Assembly: GCF_004010955.1 (NCBI RefSeq)
Contig: NZ_CP025227.1
Span: 1,426,001-1,490,000 of the forward strand
Length of the DNA stretch: 64,000 bases
Source: Actinomyces wuliandei
Lineage (GTDB): Bacteria > Actinomycetota > Actinomycetes > Actinomycetales > Actinomycetaceae
Direction of reading: 5' to 3'
Part shown: positions 1 through 8,270 of the stretch, piece by piece
Layout: every line of letters begins with the position of its first letter
Position numbering within the stretch: the first letter of the stretch is position 1
Notes under the pieces: model-generated
Database searches by the model: none
The model's input: the letters and a program-made list of their open reading frames with translations, nothing else
What the model was told of the DNA's origin: nothing
Position numbers and translations under genes: made by a program

Positions 1-1
1 C

Positions 2-124
2 TTTGCCCTGGAGCACTCGGCGGGGCAGAGCGCGGGCCTGGCTGTTGTCTCGGTGCTGCCCGGCGCCGCACAGGGCCTGGAGGAGGCCCTGGACCAGCGG
101 GGCTGGCGGGTGGTAGTCACGTAG
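2..124 (+). CDS. C-terminal fragment of an upstream gene, possibly prephenate dehydrogenase
   Basis: An open frame enters from the left edge (codons begin at base 2) and stops at TAG 122-124, giving about 40 residues. The readable part contains GLAVVSVLPGAAQGLEEAL followed by QRGW. That pattern of a hydrophobic strand, an amphipathic helix and a final strand resembles the end of an ACT domain, as found at the C-terminus of actinobacterial prephenate dehydrogenases. In related genomes such a gene often lies just before cmk. The fragment is too short for a firm assignment. A hairpin follows 32 bases after the stop, which supports a real gene end here. Confidence 0.45.
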   Translation, partial: FALEHSAGQSAGLAVVSVLPGAAQGLEEALDQRGWRVVVT

Positions 125-156
125 GGACCGGCTCCCACAGCCCCGGGGCAGCAGGC

Positions 157-210
157 GACAGAAATGTCATAGGACAGCAGGAAACATGGTTGTCCCATGA
201 CGTTTCTGTC
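157..210 (+). terminator. Long imperfect hairpin after the left-edge gene
   Basis: Arms 157-176 and 191-210 are complementary over 20 bp with two mismatched positions and a 14-nt loop. It lies between the upstream stop codon and cmk-der, fits an intrinsic terminator in position, and has no clear U-tract. Confidence 0.55.
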
Positions 211-325
211 GTCCTGGGCGGGGCGGAGGCAGCCTGCCTGTGTGCTGCCTCATCCGGGCCGAGGCCACGCCGTGGCACCGCGATGTGGGACGCTTGCGCC
301 TGTTGGCTGAACCTGGAGGAGCGCA

Positions 326-2494
326 ATGGGAATTGTCGTGGCCGTTGACGGGCCGAGCGGGTCAGGGAAGTCCTCAGTCTCCAGGGCGGTGGCTGCACGG
401 CTAGGACTGGCCTACCTGGACACCGGTGCCATGTACCGGGCGGCCGCGTGGTGGTGCCAGCAGCAGGGCGCTGATCTTTCTGACAGCGCAGCGGCTGCCC
501 GCACGGTGGCAACGATGCCGCTGGAGGTGGGGCTCGACCCGGATGCTCCCCGAGTGTTGTGCGATGGGACTGACATCACCCAGGAGATCCGCGAGCCTCG
601 CATCTCCCAGGTGGTCTCCCAGGTGGCGACCAACCTGGGGGTCCGTGCGGCGCTAGCCGGGCTCCAGCGTGAGATCATCGCTGCGGAGCGGGCAGGGCTC
701 GGCTCCTCCTTCTCCGGCGGGGCGGGAGTCGTGGCCGAGGGTCGCGACATCACCACGGTGATCGCCCCCGAGGCCGAGGTGCGCCTGCTGCTGACCGCCT
801 CCGAGGAGGATCGCCTGGCCCGTCGCGCAGGCGACCTGGAGGCGGCGGGAAGGAAGGTCGATGAACCCGACCTGCGTGACCAGGTGGTACGCCGCGACCG
901 CGACGACGCCACCGTGTCCCAGTTCCTCACCGCTGCCGAGGGGGTCACCCTGGTGGACACCTCCGGGCTCACCCTGGATGAGTCGGTCACCCGGGTCCTT
1001 GACCTGGTCGAGCAGGCGGTGAGCGAGGCAGCAGCGCCCCAGGTGGCTCGGCACTCCCAGGAGACCGCCCGTGCCCGGGCCATGCGCGAGGACCTGGAGG
1101 GCTACGATCTCAGCGAGGAAGACCGTGCTCTTCTCGACAGCGGGGAGAGGGCCTCCACGGAGGACCAGGTCGAGCCCGGCCTGCCGGTCCTAGCGGTTAT
1201 CGGGCGCCCCAACGTGGGCAAGTCCACCCTGGTGAACCGGGTCCTGGGCCGCCGCGTCGCCGTCGTCCAGGACACCCCGGGAGTCACCCGTGACCGGGTG
1301 TCCTACCCGGCGGAGTGGGCTGGACGCCGCTTTACTATCGTGGACACCGGCGGCTGGGAGGTGGACGTGGCAGGTCTGGAGGCCGCCGTGGCCACGCAGG
1401 CGGAGGTGGCGGTGCAGATGGCAGATGCCGTCCTGCTCGTCGTGGACGCCCGAGTAGGGATTACTGAGACCGACGCCAGGGTGGTCACCATGCTGCGTCG
1501 CAGCGGCAAGCCGGTCGTCCTGGTCGCAAACAAGGTTGACTCCTCCGCCCAGGAGGGTGACGCCGCCGCGCTGTGGGGGCTGGGACTGGGTGAGCCCTAC
1601 CCGGTCTCCGCGCTGCACGGGCGCGGTGCGGGCGAGGTACTGGACGCGGCTGTGGCCGTCCTGCCGGAGGTCTCCGCCGTCGCTGCGGCCCAGCCTGAGG
1701 AGGGGCTGCACCGTATCGCCCTGGTGGGACGGCCCAATGTAGGCAAGTCCTCCCTGCTCAACGCTATCGCAGGCTCCCAGAGAGTCGTGGTCAACGAGGT
1801 TGCGGGCACTACCCGTGACCCGGTGGACGAGGTCATTGAGCTGGACGGGCGGGCCTGGGTCCTGGTGGACACCGCCGGGATCCGGCGACGGGTGCGCCAG
1901 GCTCGGGGAGCGGACTATTACGCCGTCCTGCGCACCCAGGGAGCCATCGAGAAGGCGGAGGTGGCCGTGGTGCTCCTGGACGCCTCCGAGCCGGTCACCG
2001 AGCAGGACGTGCGCGTCATCCAGCAGGTGGTGGACGCCGGTCGTGCGCTGGTCCTGGTCAACAACAAGTGGGACCTGGTGGACCAGGACCGCCAGAAGGC
2101 CCTGCGCTGGGAGACGGAGCGTGACCTGGCCCATGTCTCCTGGGCTCCTCACATCAACCTGGCCGCGCGTACCGGGTGGCACACCAACCGTCTGGTGCGG
2201 GCACTCGATACCGCGCTGGAAGGATGGACCACCCGGGTGCCCACAGGTAGGCTCAACGGGTTCTTGGGCCAGCTGCAGTCAGCCACGCCCCACCCGGTGC
2301 GCGGTGGCAGGCAGCCGCGCATCCTCTTCGCCACCCAGGCCCAGGTGGCGCCGCCGCGGATCGTCATCTTCACTACCGGGTTCCTTGACGCCGGCTACCG
2401 ACGGTTCATCGAGCGCCGCCTGCGCGAGGAGTTCGGATTCGCTGGCTCACCCATCCAGATGAGTGTGCGGGTGCGGGAGAGGCGCAGGAGGTGA
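326..2494 (+). CDS. cmk-der: Fused cytidylate kinase / ribosome-assembly GTPase Der
   Basis: This 722-residue protein joins two normally separate enzymes. Residues 1-230 are CMP kinase, which phosphorylates CMP/dCMP with ATP; its P-loop GPSGSGKS is at 9-16. Residues from about 285 are Der (EngA), the double-GTPase of 50S ribosome assembly. The first G domain has GRPNVGKS 293-300, DTGG 340-343 and NKVD 402-405. The second has GRPNVGKS 468-475, DTAG 515-518 and NKWD 580-583, and a KH-like C-terminal domain follows. A charged linker (about 240-284) separates the halves. ATG 326 is supported by GGAGGA at 315-320. Cmk-Der fusions are known in several actinobacteria, so this is a lineage trait and not an assembly error. 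A decayed copy of its last codons lies at 3308-3360. Confidence 0.95.
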   Translation: MGIVVAVDGPSGSGKSSVSRAVAARLGLAYLDTGAMYRAAAWWCQQQGADLSDSAAAARTVATMPLEVGLDPDAPRVLCDGTDITQEIREPRISQVVSQVATNLGVRAALAGLQREIIAAERAGLGSSFSGGAGVVAEGRDITTVIAPEAEVRLLLTASEEDRLARRAGDLEAAGRKVDEPDLRDQVVRRDRDDATVSQFLTAAEGVTLVDTSGLTLDESVTRVLDLVEQAVSEAAAPQVARHSQETARARAMREDLEGYDLSEEDRALLDSGERASTEDQVEPGLPVLAVIGRPNVGKSTLVNRVLGRRVAVVQDTPGVTRDRVSYPAEWAGRRFTIVDTGGWEVDVAGLEAAVATQAEVAVQMADAVLLVVDARVGITETDARVVTMLRRSGKPVVLVANKVDSSAQEGDAAALWGLGLGEPYPVSALHGRGAGEVLDAAVAVLPEVSAVAAAQPEEGLHRIALVGRPNVGKSSLLNAIAGSQRVVVNEVAGTTRDPVDEVIELDGRAWVLVDTAGIRRRVRQARGADYYAVLRTQGAIEKAEVAVVLLDASEPVTEQDVRVIQQVVDAGRALVLVNNKWDLVDQDRQKALRWETERDLAHVSWAPHINLAARTGWHTNRLVRALDTALEGWTTRVPTGRLNGFLGQLQSATPHPVRGGRQPRILFATQAQVAPPRIVIFTTGFLDAGYRRFIERRLREEFGFAGSPIQMSVRVRERRRR

Positions 2495-2549
2495 TGCGGG
2501 GGCGGAGGTGGTTGCCAGACCGTCCGGTCCGCTCCAGCCAGAGAGGTCG

Positions 2550-2631
2550 AGGCGGTCTGCCACGAGGGCGCGGTGGGCCAGAAGGAGGCATGAGCGCTGG
2601 GATCCTGGCTGGTAGCCAGGAAGCAACGGGC
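2550..2631 (+). repeat. 82-bp direct repeat, copy 1 (tail of a VOC-family gene plus hairpin)
   Basis: This stretch is almost identical to 3859-3941, with one substitution and one single-base indel visible. It carries the last codons of a VOC-family reading frame (ending ...AVCHEGAVGQKEA then stop) and a hairpin. Copy 1 has no gene body attached, so it is an orphan tail between der and the toxin gene. Confidence 0.9.
2603..2621. terminator. Hairpin in repeat copy 1, downstream of the relE-type toxin
   Basis: TCCTGGCT (2603-2610) and AGCCAGGA (2614-2621) form a perfect 8-bp stem with a 3-nt loop. It lies 28 bases beyond the 3' end of the leftward toxin gene and could terminate that operon. No U-tract is seen. 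Confidence 0.5.
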
Positions 2632-2648
2632 GTGGCACGCCAGGCCGC

Positions 2649-2915
2649 CTACGAGCGGGACCGATAGATGTCACGGCGATGGCCGACGGCGATTACCAGG
2701 ACGGTCAGGACGCCGTCGTCGACCTCGTAGACGATGCGGTAGTGACCTGTGCGCACCCGCAGCTCCCCGTCACCACCGGTGATCTTTCTGGCCCCGCGTG
2801 GGCGAGGTTCCTCAGCGAGGAGGTCGATGGCGGCCTGGACACGACGGCGTGCCACAGCGTCAAGCCTGCGTATCTGGCGGGTGGCGGCGGGTGAGAGGAC
2901 GACGGAGCAGGCCAT
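2649..2915 (-). CDS. RelE/ParE-family toxin
   Basis: This 88-residue basic protein has the RelE layout: an N-terminal helical part with AATRQIRRLDAVARRRVQ, then GELRVRTGHYRIVYEVDD and a final strand VLVIAVGHRRDIY. RelE toxins are ribosome-dependent mRNA endonucleases that cut in the A site and stop translation. The closing GHRRDIY segment, with Arg and Tyr residues important in the family, is intact, so the toxin looks functional. It lies 22 bases downstream of the antitoxin gene on the same strand, in the usual antitoxin-first order. Scrambled pieces of the same module occur at 3399-3457. Confidence 0.88.
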   Translation of the reverse strand: MACSVVLSPAATRQIRRLDAVARRRVQAAIDLLAEEPRPRGARKITGGDGELRVRTGHYRIVYEVDDGVLTVLVIAVGHRRDIYRSRS

Positions 2916-2937
2916 GGTCCTGTGCCTCTATGTTCTG

Positions 2938-3225
2938 TCAGTGTGATCCTGTCAGGCCGTCCGCCTGGCTCAGGCCCAGGTCTGCCTTGACCTCCTCCCA
3001 GGGGACGGGTGGAGAGGCTGCCATCTCCTCGCGTGCCTCACGGGCTGCCCTGATATCAGCCAGGTCCTCAGCCGCCTCGATCAGCTGGCCGAGGTCATCA
3101 GCGTCAATGACTGCGGCCACCCGCAGACCGCGGCGGGTCAGGTAGACGGGGGAGTGGCCGACGCGGGCAGTGTCAACAACCTCCGCCAGCCTGCTGCGGG
3201 CGCTGGTCACAGTCATCTCGGGCAT
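2938..3225 (-). CDS. Phd/YefM-family antitoxin
   Basis: This 95-residue protein starts MPEMTVTSARSRLAEVVDTA and continues with VYLTRRGLRVAAVIDADDL, the standard N-terminal DNA-binding fold of Phd/YefM antitoxins. An acidic, proline-containing C-terminal tail (about 60-95) follows and would wrap the toxin. It would neutralise the RelE protein encoded immediately downstream and repress their shared promoter. A -10-like TAGACT (plus-strand 3232-3237) ends 6 nt before the ATG, so the message is probably leaderless. Both members of the pair are intact. Confidence 0.88.
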   Translation of the reverse strand: MPEMTVTSARSRLAEVVDTARVGHSPVYLTRRGLRVAAVIDADDLGQLIEAAEDLADIRAAREAREEMAASPPVPWEEVKADLGLSQADGLTGSH

Positions 3226-3231
3226 GCTCCC

Positions 3232-3237
3232 AGTCTA
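3232..3237 (-). promoter_or_regulatory. -10 box of the toxin-antitoxin operon (leaderless arrangement)
   Basis: TAGACT on the minus strand lies 6 nt before the antitoxin ATG, with no Shine-Dalgarno between them. Confidence 0.5.
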
Positions 3238-3307
3238 GCTGAGACAGCGGTTCTGTACATTATGCGTCACTATGAGCACATCATGACTGGGGCGTGAAGG
3301 ACCGCTG

Positions 3308-3360
3308 CGCCGGCTGCCGGAGGTTCATCGAGTGCAGCCTGTGCGAGGGGCTGGGCTACG
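3308..3360 (+). pseudogene. Decayed copy of the der 3' end
   Basis: This stretch aligns without gaps to der bases 2389-2441, roughly three quarters identical by eye. In frame it reads AGCRRFIECSLCEGLGY against Der's [17 protein letters not shown]. It has no start, no body and no Der-like ending, so it is a relic of a duplication of the der/toxin-antitoxin junction. Confidence 0.7.
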
Positions 3361-3398
3361 GTGCACGGTGTCAGGCCCACGTACCCGGCGGGTCGTGG

Positions 3399-3457
3399 TG
3401 GGTGGGAGGATGACGGAGCAGGTCAAGGCCCAGGCCTGCCCTGACCTCCTCCCGAGG
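3399..3457. pseudogene. Deletion remnant of a second toxin-antitoxin copy
   Basis: Bases 3399-3428 resemble the start region of the toxin gene (about 2886-2915), and 3422-3457 resemble the end region of the antitoxin gene (about 2967-3002). The intervening sequence is missing. Together with the der relic just upstream, this marks an older duplicated module collapsed by deletion. Confidence 0.6.
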
Positions 3458-3520
3458 AATCCCGAGGACTCCCAAGGATGCCCCCAGGAACAGGTGTACC
3501 CTGACAGGGCGGCTGACCGC

Positions 3521-3902
3521 ATGTCGCTTTTTGTCAGGAGCCTGTCCGCCTCGCGCGCCTTCTACGGGAAGGCGCTGGCCCCGCTGGGCTACTCGGTGGT
3601 CGCGGAGTACGGGCCGGTTCTCGCCCTGGGTGCGTGTGACGAGACCGGCCGGGCACACCCGGAGGTCGTGCTGGTCCCTGAGGAGGTGCCGCCACGCAGC
3701 CACCTGGCCCTGACCGCGGCCTCCACCGATGAGGTCGAGGCGTTCTACCAGGCGGCCCTGGTGGGGGGCCGACAACGGTGCGCCGGGGGAGCGGCCCCAC
3801 TACCACCACCCCGGGTACTACGGGGCCTTCGTCCTGGACCCCGACGGCAACAACATCAAGGCGGTCTGCCACGAGGGCGCGGTGGGCCAGAAGGAGGCAT
3901 AA
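3521..3902 (+). pseudogene. VOC (glyoxalase/bleomycin-resistance fold) protein, frameshifted
   Basis: The first part reads MSLFVRSLSASRAFYGKALA and continues to a glycine pair near 3765, typical of small VOC-superfamily proteins that use a beta-alpha-beta-beta-beta fold, often with a metal. After a run of six G (about 3763-3768) the reading frame changes. The second part (ADNGAPGERPHYHHPGYYG, then DPDGNNIKAVCHEGAVG and stop TAA 3900-3902) is in another frame. The two halves together make one complete VOC protein of about 127 residues, so a single indel has broken it. A sequencing slip in the G-run is a possible alternative. The last 44 bases belong to the repeat shared with 2550-2631. Confidence 0.75.
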
Positions 3903-3941
3903 GCGCTTGGGATCCTGGCTGGTAGCCAGGAAGCAACGGGC
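3859..3941 (+). repeat. 82-bp direct repeat, copy 2
   Basis: This is the partner of 2550-2631. Here it is joined to the rest of the VOC reading frame, so this copy is likely the source. The matching hairpin lies at 3913-3931. Confidence 0.9.
3913..3931 (+). terminator. Hairpin at the end of the VOC pseudogene
   Basis: An 8-bp perfect stem TCCTGGCT / AGCCAGGA with a 3-nt loop begins 11 bases after the VOC stop codon. It is identical to the hairpin in repeat copy 1. Confidence 0.5.
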
Positions 3942-3953
3942 ACAGGTGGGCGT

Positions 3954-4427
3954 GTGACACTGTCCAGGATGGTGCGAGTCCCAGGCGGTGAGCTCATGAT
4001 GCGCGACGCCCGAACGTCCTCGGCGCGGACCGTGGTGGTGGAGCCGTTCAGCCTCACGACACCTGTGACACTGGCGCATTACGGCGAGGTCGGGGACGTT
4101 GCATGGACGGTGAAGGACGGACTCGACTGCCCTGCGCCTGTTGCGACCAAGCGGCTCAACGCGTTCGGACTGCACGACATGCTGGGGAAGGTGTGGGAGT
4201 AGTGCTGGGACTACGCCGATCCCGCACGGTACGCGGACTACTGGTCCTTTCGTGGCGGTGGCTGGGCGGACGAGCCGTGGAGCTGCCGTGCCTCTGTGCG
4301 CCGTCGAGGTGTGCCGCCGCACTACCAACCACCTTGTGGGGCTGCCAGCGAGGGACCGCAGGGCATCGGCGGCCAGGACCCTGCGCAGGTCCCTCGGGTT
4401 CTGCTGGAGCGTGGCCGTGGCTGCTGA
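3954..4427 (+). pseudogene. SUMF1 / formylglycine-generating-enzyme-like gene with an in-frame stop
   Basis: The frame opens at GTG 3954 with MVRVPGGELMMRDA, the usual beginning of the SUMF1/FGE-sulfatase domain. It continues with LNAFGLHDMLGKVWE and then hits TAG at 4200-4202. Reading through that codon in the same frame gives CWDYADPARYADYW, SFRGGGWADEPWSCRASVRR, which completes the family's WEW...RGGGW...CRASVRR signature. The TAG therefore sits where the second Trp of WEW is expected (TGG to TAG). The middle of the domain is also shortened, and the final FRVVR-type motif is absent before TGA 4425-4427. In intact relatives the domain oxidises cysteine to formylglycine or serves other functions. 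This one looks dead. Confidence 0.7.
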
Positions 4428-4676
4428 TCCTGACCAGGGGCTGGACGCGTTCACGGCGCTTGACGTCAGCGACGCGGACGTGGCCTGGATAGTGACGCAG
4501 AATCGCCGCAAGAAGCGGTTGTCAGCGGTGCTGGGCGAGTCTGGTGAGTCAACCAACAGGTGAGTCAAGGGGACGCACAGGCAGTGGTGGGACTGCGGTC
4601 CGCTAGTCGCGGCTGGTTGCGCCAGCCGTTCCCGGTGATCACCCGGTCGTCCACGCGGTCATCGTGGTAGACGCCC
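4428..4676. other. Gene-free remainder of the decayed patch
   Basis: No convincing gene is seen. One frame from about 4430 to 4563 (DAFTALDVSDADVAWIVTQN then a basic tail and stop) has coding-like composition and could be another gene relic, but no family is recognised. Confidence 0.4.
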
Positions 4677-4682
4677 TAGACT
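4677..4682 (+). promoter_or_regulatory. -10 box of pgi (leaderless arrangement)
   Basis: TAGACT ends 6 nt before ATG 4689, and no Shine-Dalgarno lies between. Confidence 0.55.
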
Positions 4683-4688
4683 GGCCAC

Positions 4689-6353
4689 ATGCCGACAACG
4701 CAGACACCTGTTGACCCCACCACCACACCCGCCTGGCAGCGCCTGGCCGGGCTCCACGACGCCCTCACCCCCGACCTGCGCACCTGGTTCGCTGAGGACC
4801 CGGGGCGTGCCGAGCGCCTCTCCTACCAGCTCGGTGACCTCTACGTGGACCTGTCCAAGAACCTGGTCACCGAGGAGGTCCTGGCGGCACTGGTCGAGCT
4901 GGCCGAGCAGGTGGACGTTCCCGGGCGCCGCGACGCCATGTACGCCGGGGAGCACATCAACGTCACCGAGGACCGCGCCGTCCTGCACACCGCCCTGCGC
5001 AGGCCTGCCACCGACACCCTGGTGGTGGACGGCCGCGACGTTGTCGCTGACGTCCACGAGGTCCTGGAGAGGATCTACGCGTTCGCCCGGCGTGTGCGCT
5101 CGGGGGAGTGGACGGGCGCGACCGGCAGACCGATCACCACGGTGGTCAATATCGGTATCGGCGGCTCCGACCTGGGGCCGGTCATGGTCTACGAGGCTCT
5201 CAAACCCTACGTCCAGCCGGGCCTGGAGTGCCGGTTCATCTCCAACATAGACCCGGCCGACTGTGCGGAGAAGGTCGCCGACCTCGATCCGGAGACCACG
5301 CTGTTTATCATCGCCTCCAAGACCTTTACCACCCTGGAGACCCTGACCAACGCCCGTATGGTCCGCGACTGGTTCCTCGGCGCGCTCCAGGACAGGGGGA
5401 TCGACACCGAGGGCGCGGTCGCCAGGCACTTCGTGGCCGTGTCCACCGCCCTGGACAAGGTGGCCGACTTCGGTATCAATCCGGACAACGCCTTTGGGTT
5501 CTGGAGCTGGGTAGGCGGTCGCTACTCCGTGGACTCCGCCGTGGGCACGGTGCTGGCGGTGGCGGTCGGCCCGGAGCGCTTTGCCGAGCTGCTCAGCGGG
5601 TTCCGCGCCGTGGACGAGCACTTTGCCACCAGAGCGCCGGCTGACAACGTCCCCATGCTCATGGGGCTGCTGAACGTCTGGTACGTCAACTTCTTCAAGG
5701 CCGCCTCCCACGCCGTGCTGCCTTACGCCCAGTACCTGCACCGCTTCCCCGCCTACCTCCAGCAGCTGGCCATGGAGTCCAACGGCAAGTCCGTACAGTG
5801 GGACGGCACCCCGGTGACTACCGGTACCGGGGAGATCTTCTGGGGGGAGCCGGGTACCAACGGCCAGCACGCCTTCTACCAGCTCATCCACCAGGGCACC
5901 CAGCTCATCCCCGCCGACTTCATTGCTGCGGCCAACCCCGCCCACCCCACTAAGGACGGGGAGGTGGACGTCCACGAGCTGTTCCTGTCCAACTACCTGG
6001 CCCAGACCGCGGCCCTGGCCTTCGGCAAGACCGCGGAGGAGGTGCGTGCCGAGGGCACGCCCGAGGAGATTGTCCCCGCCCGGACTTTCCCCGGTAACAG
6101 GCCAACGACGTCGATCCTGGCACCCGCGCTGACACCCTCCGTGGTCGGCCAGCTCATCGCCCTGTACGAGCACATCACCTTCACCCAGGGGGTCGTGTGG
6201 GGGATCGACTCCTTCGACCAGTGGGGCGTGGAGCTGGGCAAGAAGCTCGCGCTGGAGATCGCTCCCGCCGTCCAGGGGGACGCCGCCGCGCTGGAGGCCC
6301 AGGACGCCTCTACCCGTGGCCTCATTGCCCGCTACCGGGACCTGCGCCGCTGA
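4689..6353 (+). CDS. pgi: Glucose-6-phosphate isomerase
   Basis: This 554-residue protein interconverts glucose-6-phosphate and fructose-6-phosphate in the cytosol, linking glycolysis with the pentose phosphate genes further right. The family signatures are clear: [13 protein letters not shown] near 155, [17 protein letters not shown] near 205, [16 protein letters not shown] near 280, and the C-terminal [17 protein letters not shown] near 503-518, followed by the usual lysine-containing end. The length is normal. ATG 4689 is chosen because a -10 box lies 6 nt upstream and no earlier in-frame start has a ribosome binding site. Several long antisense frames across the gene are composition shadows. 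Confidence 0.97.
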   Translation: MPTTQTPVDPTTTPAWQRLAGLHDALTPDLRTWFAEDPGRAERLSYQLGDLYVDLSKNLVTEEVLAALVELAEQVDVPGRRDAMYAGEHINVTEDRAVLHTALRRPATDTLVVDGRDVVADVHEVLERIYAFARRVRSGEWTGATGRPITTVVNIGIGGSDLGPVMVYEALKPYVQPGLECRFISNIDPADCAEKVADLDPETTLFIIASKTFTTLETLTNARMVRDWFLGALQDRGIDTEGAVARHFVAVSTALDKVADFGINPDNAFGFWSWVGGRYSVDSAVGTVLAVAVGPERFAELLSGFRAVDEHFATRAPADNVPMLMGLLNVWYVNFFKAASHAVLPYAQYLHRFPAYLQQLAMESNGKSVQWDGTPVTTGTGEIFWGEPGTNGQHAFYQLIHQGTQLIPADFIAAANPAHPTKDGEVDVHELFLSNYLAQTAALAFGKTAEEVRAEGTPEEIVPARTFPGNRPTTSILAPALTPSVVGQLIALYEHITFTQGVVWGIDSFDQWGVELGKKLALEIAPAVQGDAAALEAQDASTRGLIARYRDLRR

Positions 6354-6399
6354 GGCCCGCAGGCATGACAGCAGACATGCTGGGCGGGTGTGTGCCAGG

Positions 6400-6521
6400 C
6401 GACGACGGTGGACACCCCGATCGTGGGGCGGCTGCTGCTGCTGCATGACCTCAACACTGAGTGCACGCCCTCGGCCCAGGACTTCGCCGCCCGCTTCGGC
6501 GAGCTCCTGGGCCGAGCGTGA
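6400..6521 (+). pseudogene. Possible 3' relic of a ketopantoate-reductase-like gene
   Basis: One frame reads TVDTPIVGRLLLLHDLN and ends AARFGELLGRA with TGA near 6519-6521. This resembles the C-terminal helix region of PanE-type ketopantoate reductases (pattern V-x-TP-hydrophobic...HDLE). There is no start codon or Rossmann domain upstream, since pgi ends at 6353. It is read as a short decayed gene tail. The family call is tentative. Confidence 0.3.
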
Positions 6522-6585
6522 CGGTGCCTGGCACGCCGCCGGACCCGACCGACTATCATTCGCATGACTCTCTGAGGAGGATGCC

Positions 6586-6891
6586 GTGAGGGAGATCAGC
6601 GCTGCCGAGCTGCGCAGGCGCCTGGACGCGGGGGAGAACCTCATCGTCCTTGATGTGCGAGAGCCGGACGAGGTCACTAAGGCCGCTATCAACGGCGCGG
6701 TGAGCATCCCGCTGGGTGAGGTCGTGGAGCGCAGGGACGCCCTTGACTCCTCCCGGACCACTGCCGTCATCTGTGCCGGGGGAGTGCGCTCCGCCCGGGC
6801 GATCGAGGCTCTGACAGAGGTTGGCTATGAGGGCGAGCTCCTTAACGTTACCGGTGGGATGAGGGCCTGGTTGGAGCAGCAGGCTGGATGA
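6586..6891 (+). CDS. Single-domain rhodanese-like sulfurtransferase
   Basis: This 101-residue protein begins with the rhodanese opening ISAAELRRRLDAGENLIVLDVREPDE and has the active-site loop CAGGVRSA near 63-70, where the Cys would carry a persulfide. The ending VTGGMRAWLEQQ is also typical. Such GlpE-like proteins move sulfane sulfur to cyanide or thiol acceptors in vitro. The physiological partner cannot be told from the context. GTG 6586 is preceded by GAGGAGG about 8 nt upstream, which decides the start. Confidence 0.9.
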   Translation: MREISAAELRRRLDAGENLIVLDVREPDEVTKAAINGAVSIPLGEVVERRDALDSSRTTAVICAGGVRSARAIEALTEVGYEGELLNVTGGMRAWLEQQAG

Positions 6892-7054
6892 CAGGCGGTT
6901 CCGGGCACGGTGCCGCGGTGCCAGGACCTCTGGTCGTAGTCCTGACAGTCTGCGGTCGATTAGGAGTGACTGGCGTCACCACCACCGGATTTCGGAGCAG
7001 GCCCGGTCATGGGCTAGAGTTCTTCTCGTTCCGGGAGGCTGAGGCTGCTGGAAA

Positions 7055-7128
<74 letters not shown>

Positions 7129-7134
7129 CGGGCA

Positions 7135-7165
7135 GGGCCACCGCCAGCCGGGCGGTGGCCCTTTT
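7135..7165 (+). terminator. Intrinsic terminator of the tRNA-Pro gene
   Basis: Arms 7135-7145 and 7151-7161 form a perfect 11-bp GC-rich stem with a 5-nt loop, followed by TTTT. Confidence 0.9.
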
Positions 7166-7270
7166 CGTTGGGGCCATGCACGTTGAACTGCGGTCGTCTT
7201 TGGCTGCCCGACCCTGCCCCTCAGGCATGTGACTACTTTGTAGCGACCTTGTGGTCGCCTTGCCCCCTTC

Positions 7271-7960
7271 TTATCCCCCTCTTGGATTGCGGTCCCCTGC
7301 TGGCCTTCTACGGCGGAGGCGCCTACGTACCCAAGCTGGGCTGGTCACCAGCCTGGGTGCCAGGTAGGTGCTCAGGAGGTCAGCCGTCCCCAGTAGTGCG
7401 GTCGCCACCTTGAGGAGCAGGTCCTCCCCGGGACGGTAGTCCTTGGCTCGGGCCAGTCGGGCCGCCAGGTCAGGCCGCTGCATGTGCAGGAATCGCCGGG
7501 CCTTGGCCGCGTGGACGGCGTCGGAGACAATGACGATGCGCTGGGCCTCCTCCAGAACCGGGACGACGTTGCGGATGTTCTCCCACGTGGACCTGCTGCG
7601 CGTCTCGGTGACGAGCCCCCCAGCGTAGCCCAGTGTGCGAGCGTGCCTGGCCAGCAGCTCCGCCTCTGCAACGGGCCCGGCCACGCTACCGCCGCTGGCG
7701 ACCAGCAGCGAGTGTGCTCCTGCCTGGGAGCGTAGGGCGTAGGCGGCACGACGACGGTTGACGTGGCCTGCTGTCATACCAGTGTCCGCGTGGCCCAGGA
7801 CGACGACGACCTCGCGGGCATTTTCCTCGTGTGCCGGGTCCAGGCCCAGGTACCACTGTGAGGCGCTGCGGTGGACGAGTTCGGCAGCAGTGACCACGGC
7901 CAGGGCTACGAGCACGGTGCCTCCCGCTGCCTGGCGGACGTGCGGACCTGAGACGCTCAC
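7271..7960 (-). CDS. YdcF/ElyC-family (DUF218) protein with an N-terminal membrane anchor
   Basis: This 229-residue protein has one hydrophobic segment at about 11-27 and then a DUF218 domain. Family landmarks are VVLGHADTG near 53-60, ASGGSVAGPVAEAE near 88-101, ETRSRSTWENIRN near 119-131 and VSDAVHAAKARRF near 145-157. DUF218 proteins include E. coli ElyC and SanA, linked to envelope polymer metabolism, and many have no known substrate. The C-terminus is Arg-rich. The GTG start at 7960 has a -10-like TATCCT (plus-strand 7967-7972) 6 nt upstream, pointing to a leaderless message. It is divergent from the dicarboxylate carrier gene. Confidence 0.8.
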   Translation of the reverse strand: MSVSGPHVRQAAGGTVLVALAVVTAAELVHRSASQWYLGLDPAHEENAREVVVVLGHADTGMTAGHVNRRRAAYALRSQAGAHSLLVASGGSVAGPVAEAELLARHARTLGYAGGLVTETRSRSTWENIRNVVPVLEEAQRIVIVSDAVHAAKARRFLHMQRPDLAARLARAKDYRPGEDLLLKVATALLGTADLLSTYLAPRLVTSPAWVRRRLRRRRPAGDRNPRGG

Positions 7961-8270
7961 TTGTGCAGGATACCGTTCCCCGCCCAGGCAGGTCAGACAG
8001 CGTAGGACGGAAGACGACCAGCACAGTAGGTCTCCTGGTCGCAGGGCCTACGACGACCCGGCAGGAGTCCTCGACGGTCCTCAGGCGGGTCTTCTAGTGC
8101 TGTGATCCTGCAGAGATAACCTTCCCGTCACGGGGAGTGAAGAGTACACTGATGTCACGTCGTATCCTGCACATCGGTGGCAGGCATCGGTCTGTCCCGG
8201 GCACGTATGCGGGAGAAGACGCACCGCTTCACTGGTGAAGCTGTTGTCTGACACCTGAAGGAGCAGACTC
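7961..8270. other. Divergent intergenic region between the YdcF-like and Dcu-like genes
   Basis: The 310 bases hold the YdcF-side -10 box (7967-7972) and, near 8258-8263, AAGGAG before the rightward GTG 8271. No gene, repeat or clear CRP/FNR-type dyad was recognised. Confidence 0.6.

Noticed and set aside
4659..6770. A 703-codon minus-strand frame opposite pgi
   Set aside because: It covers the conserved pgi gene in antisense and has no recognisable motifs; it is a composition shadow.
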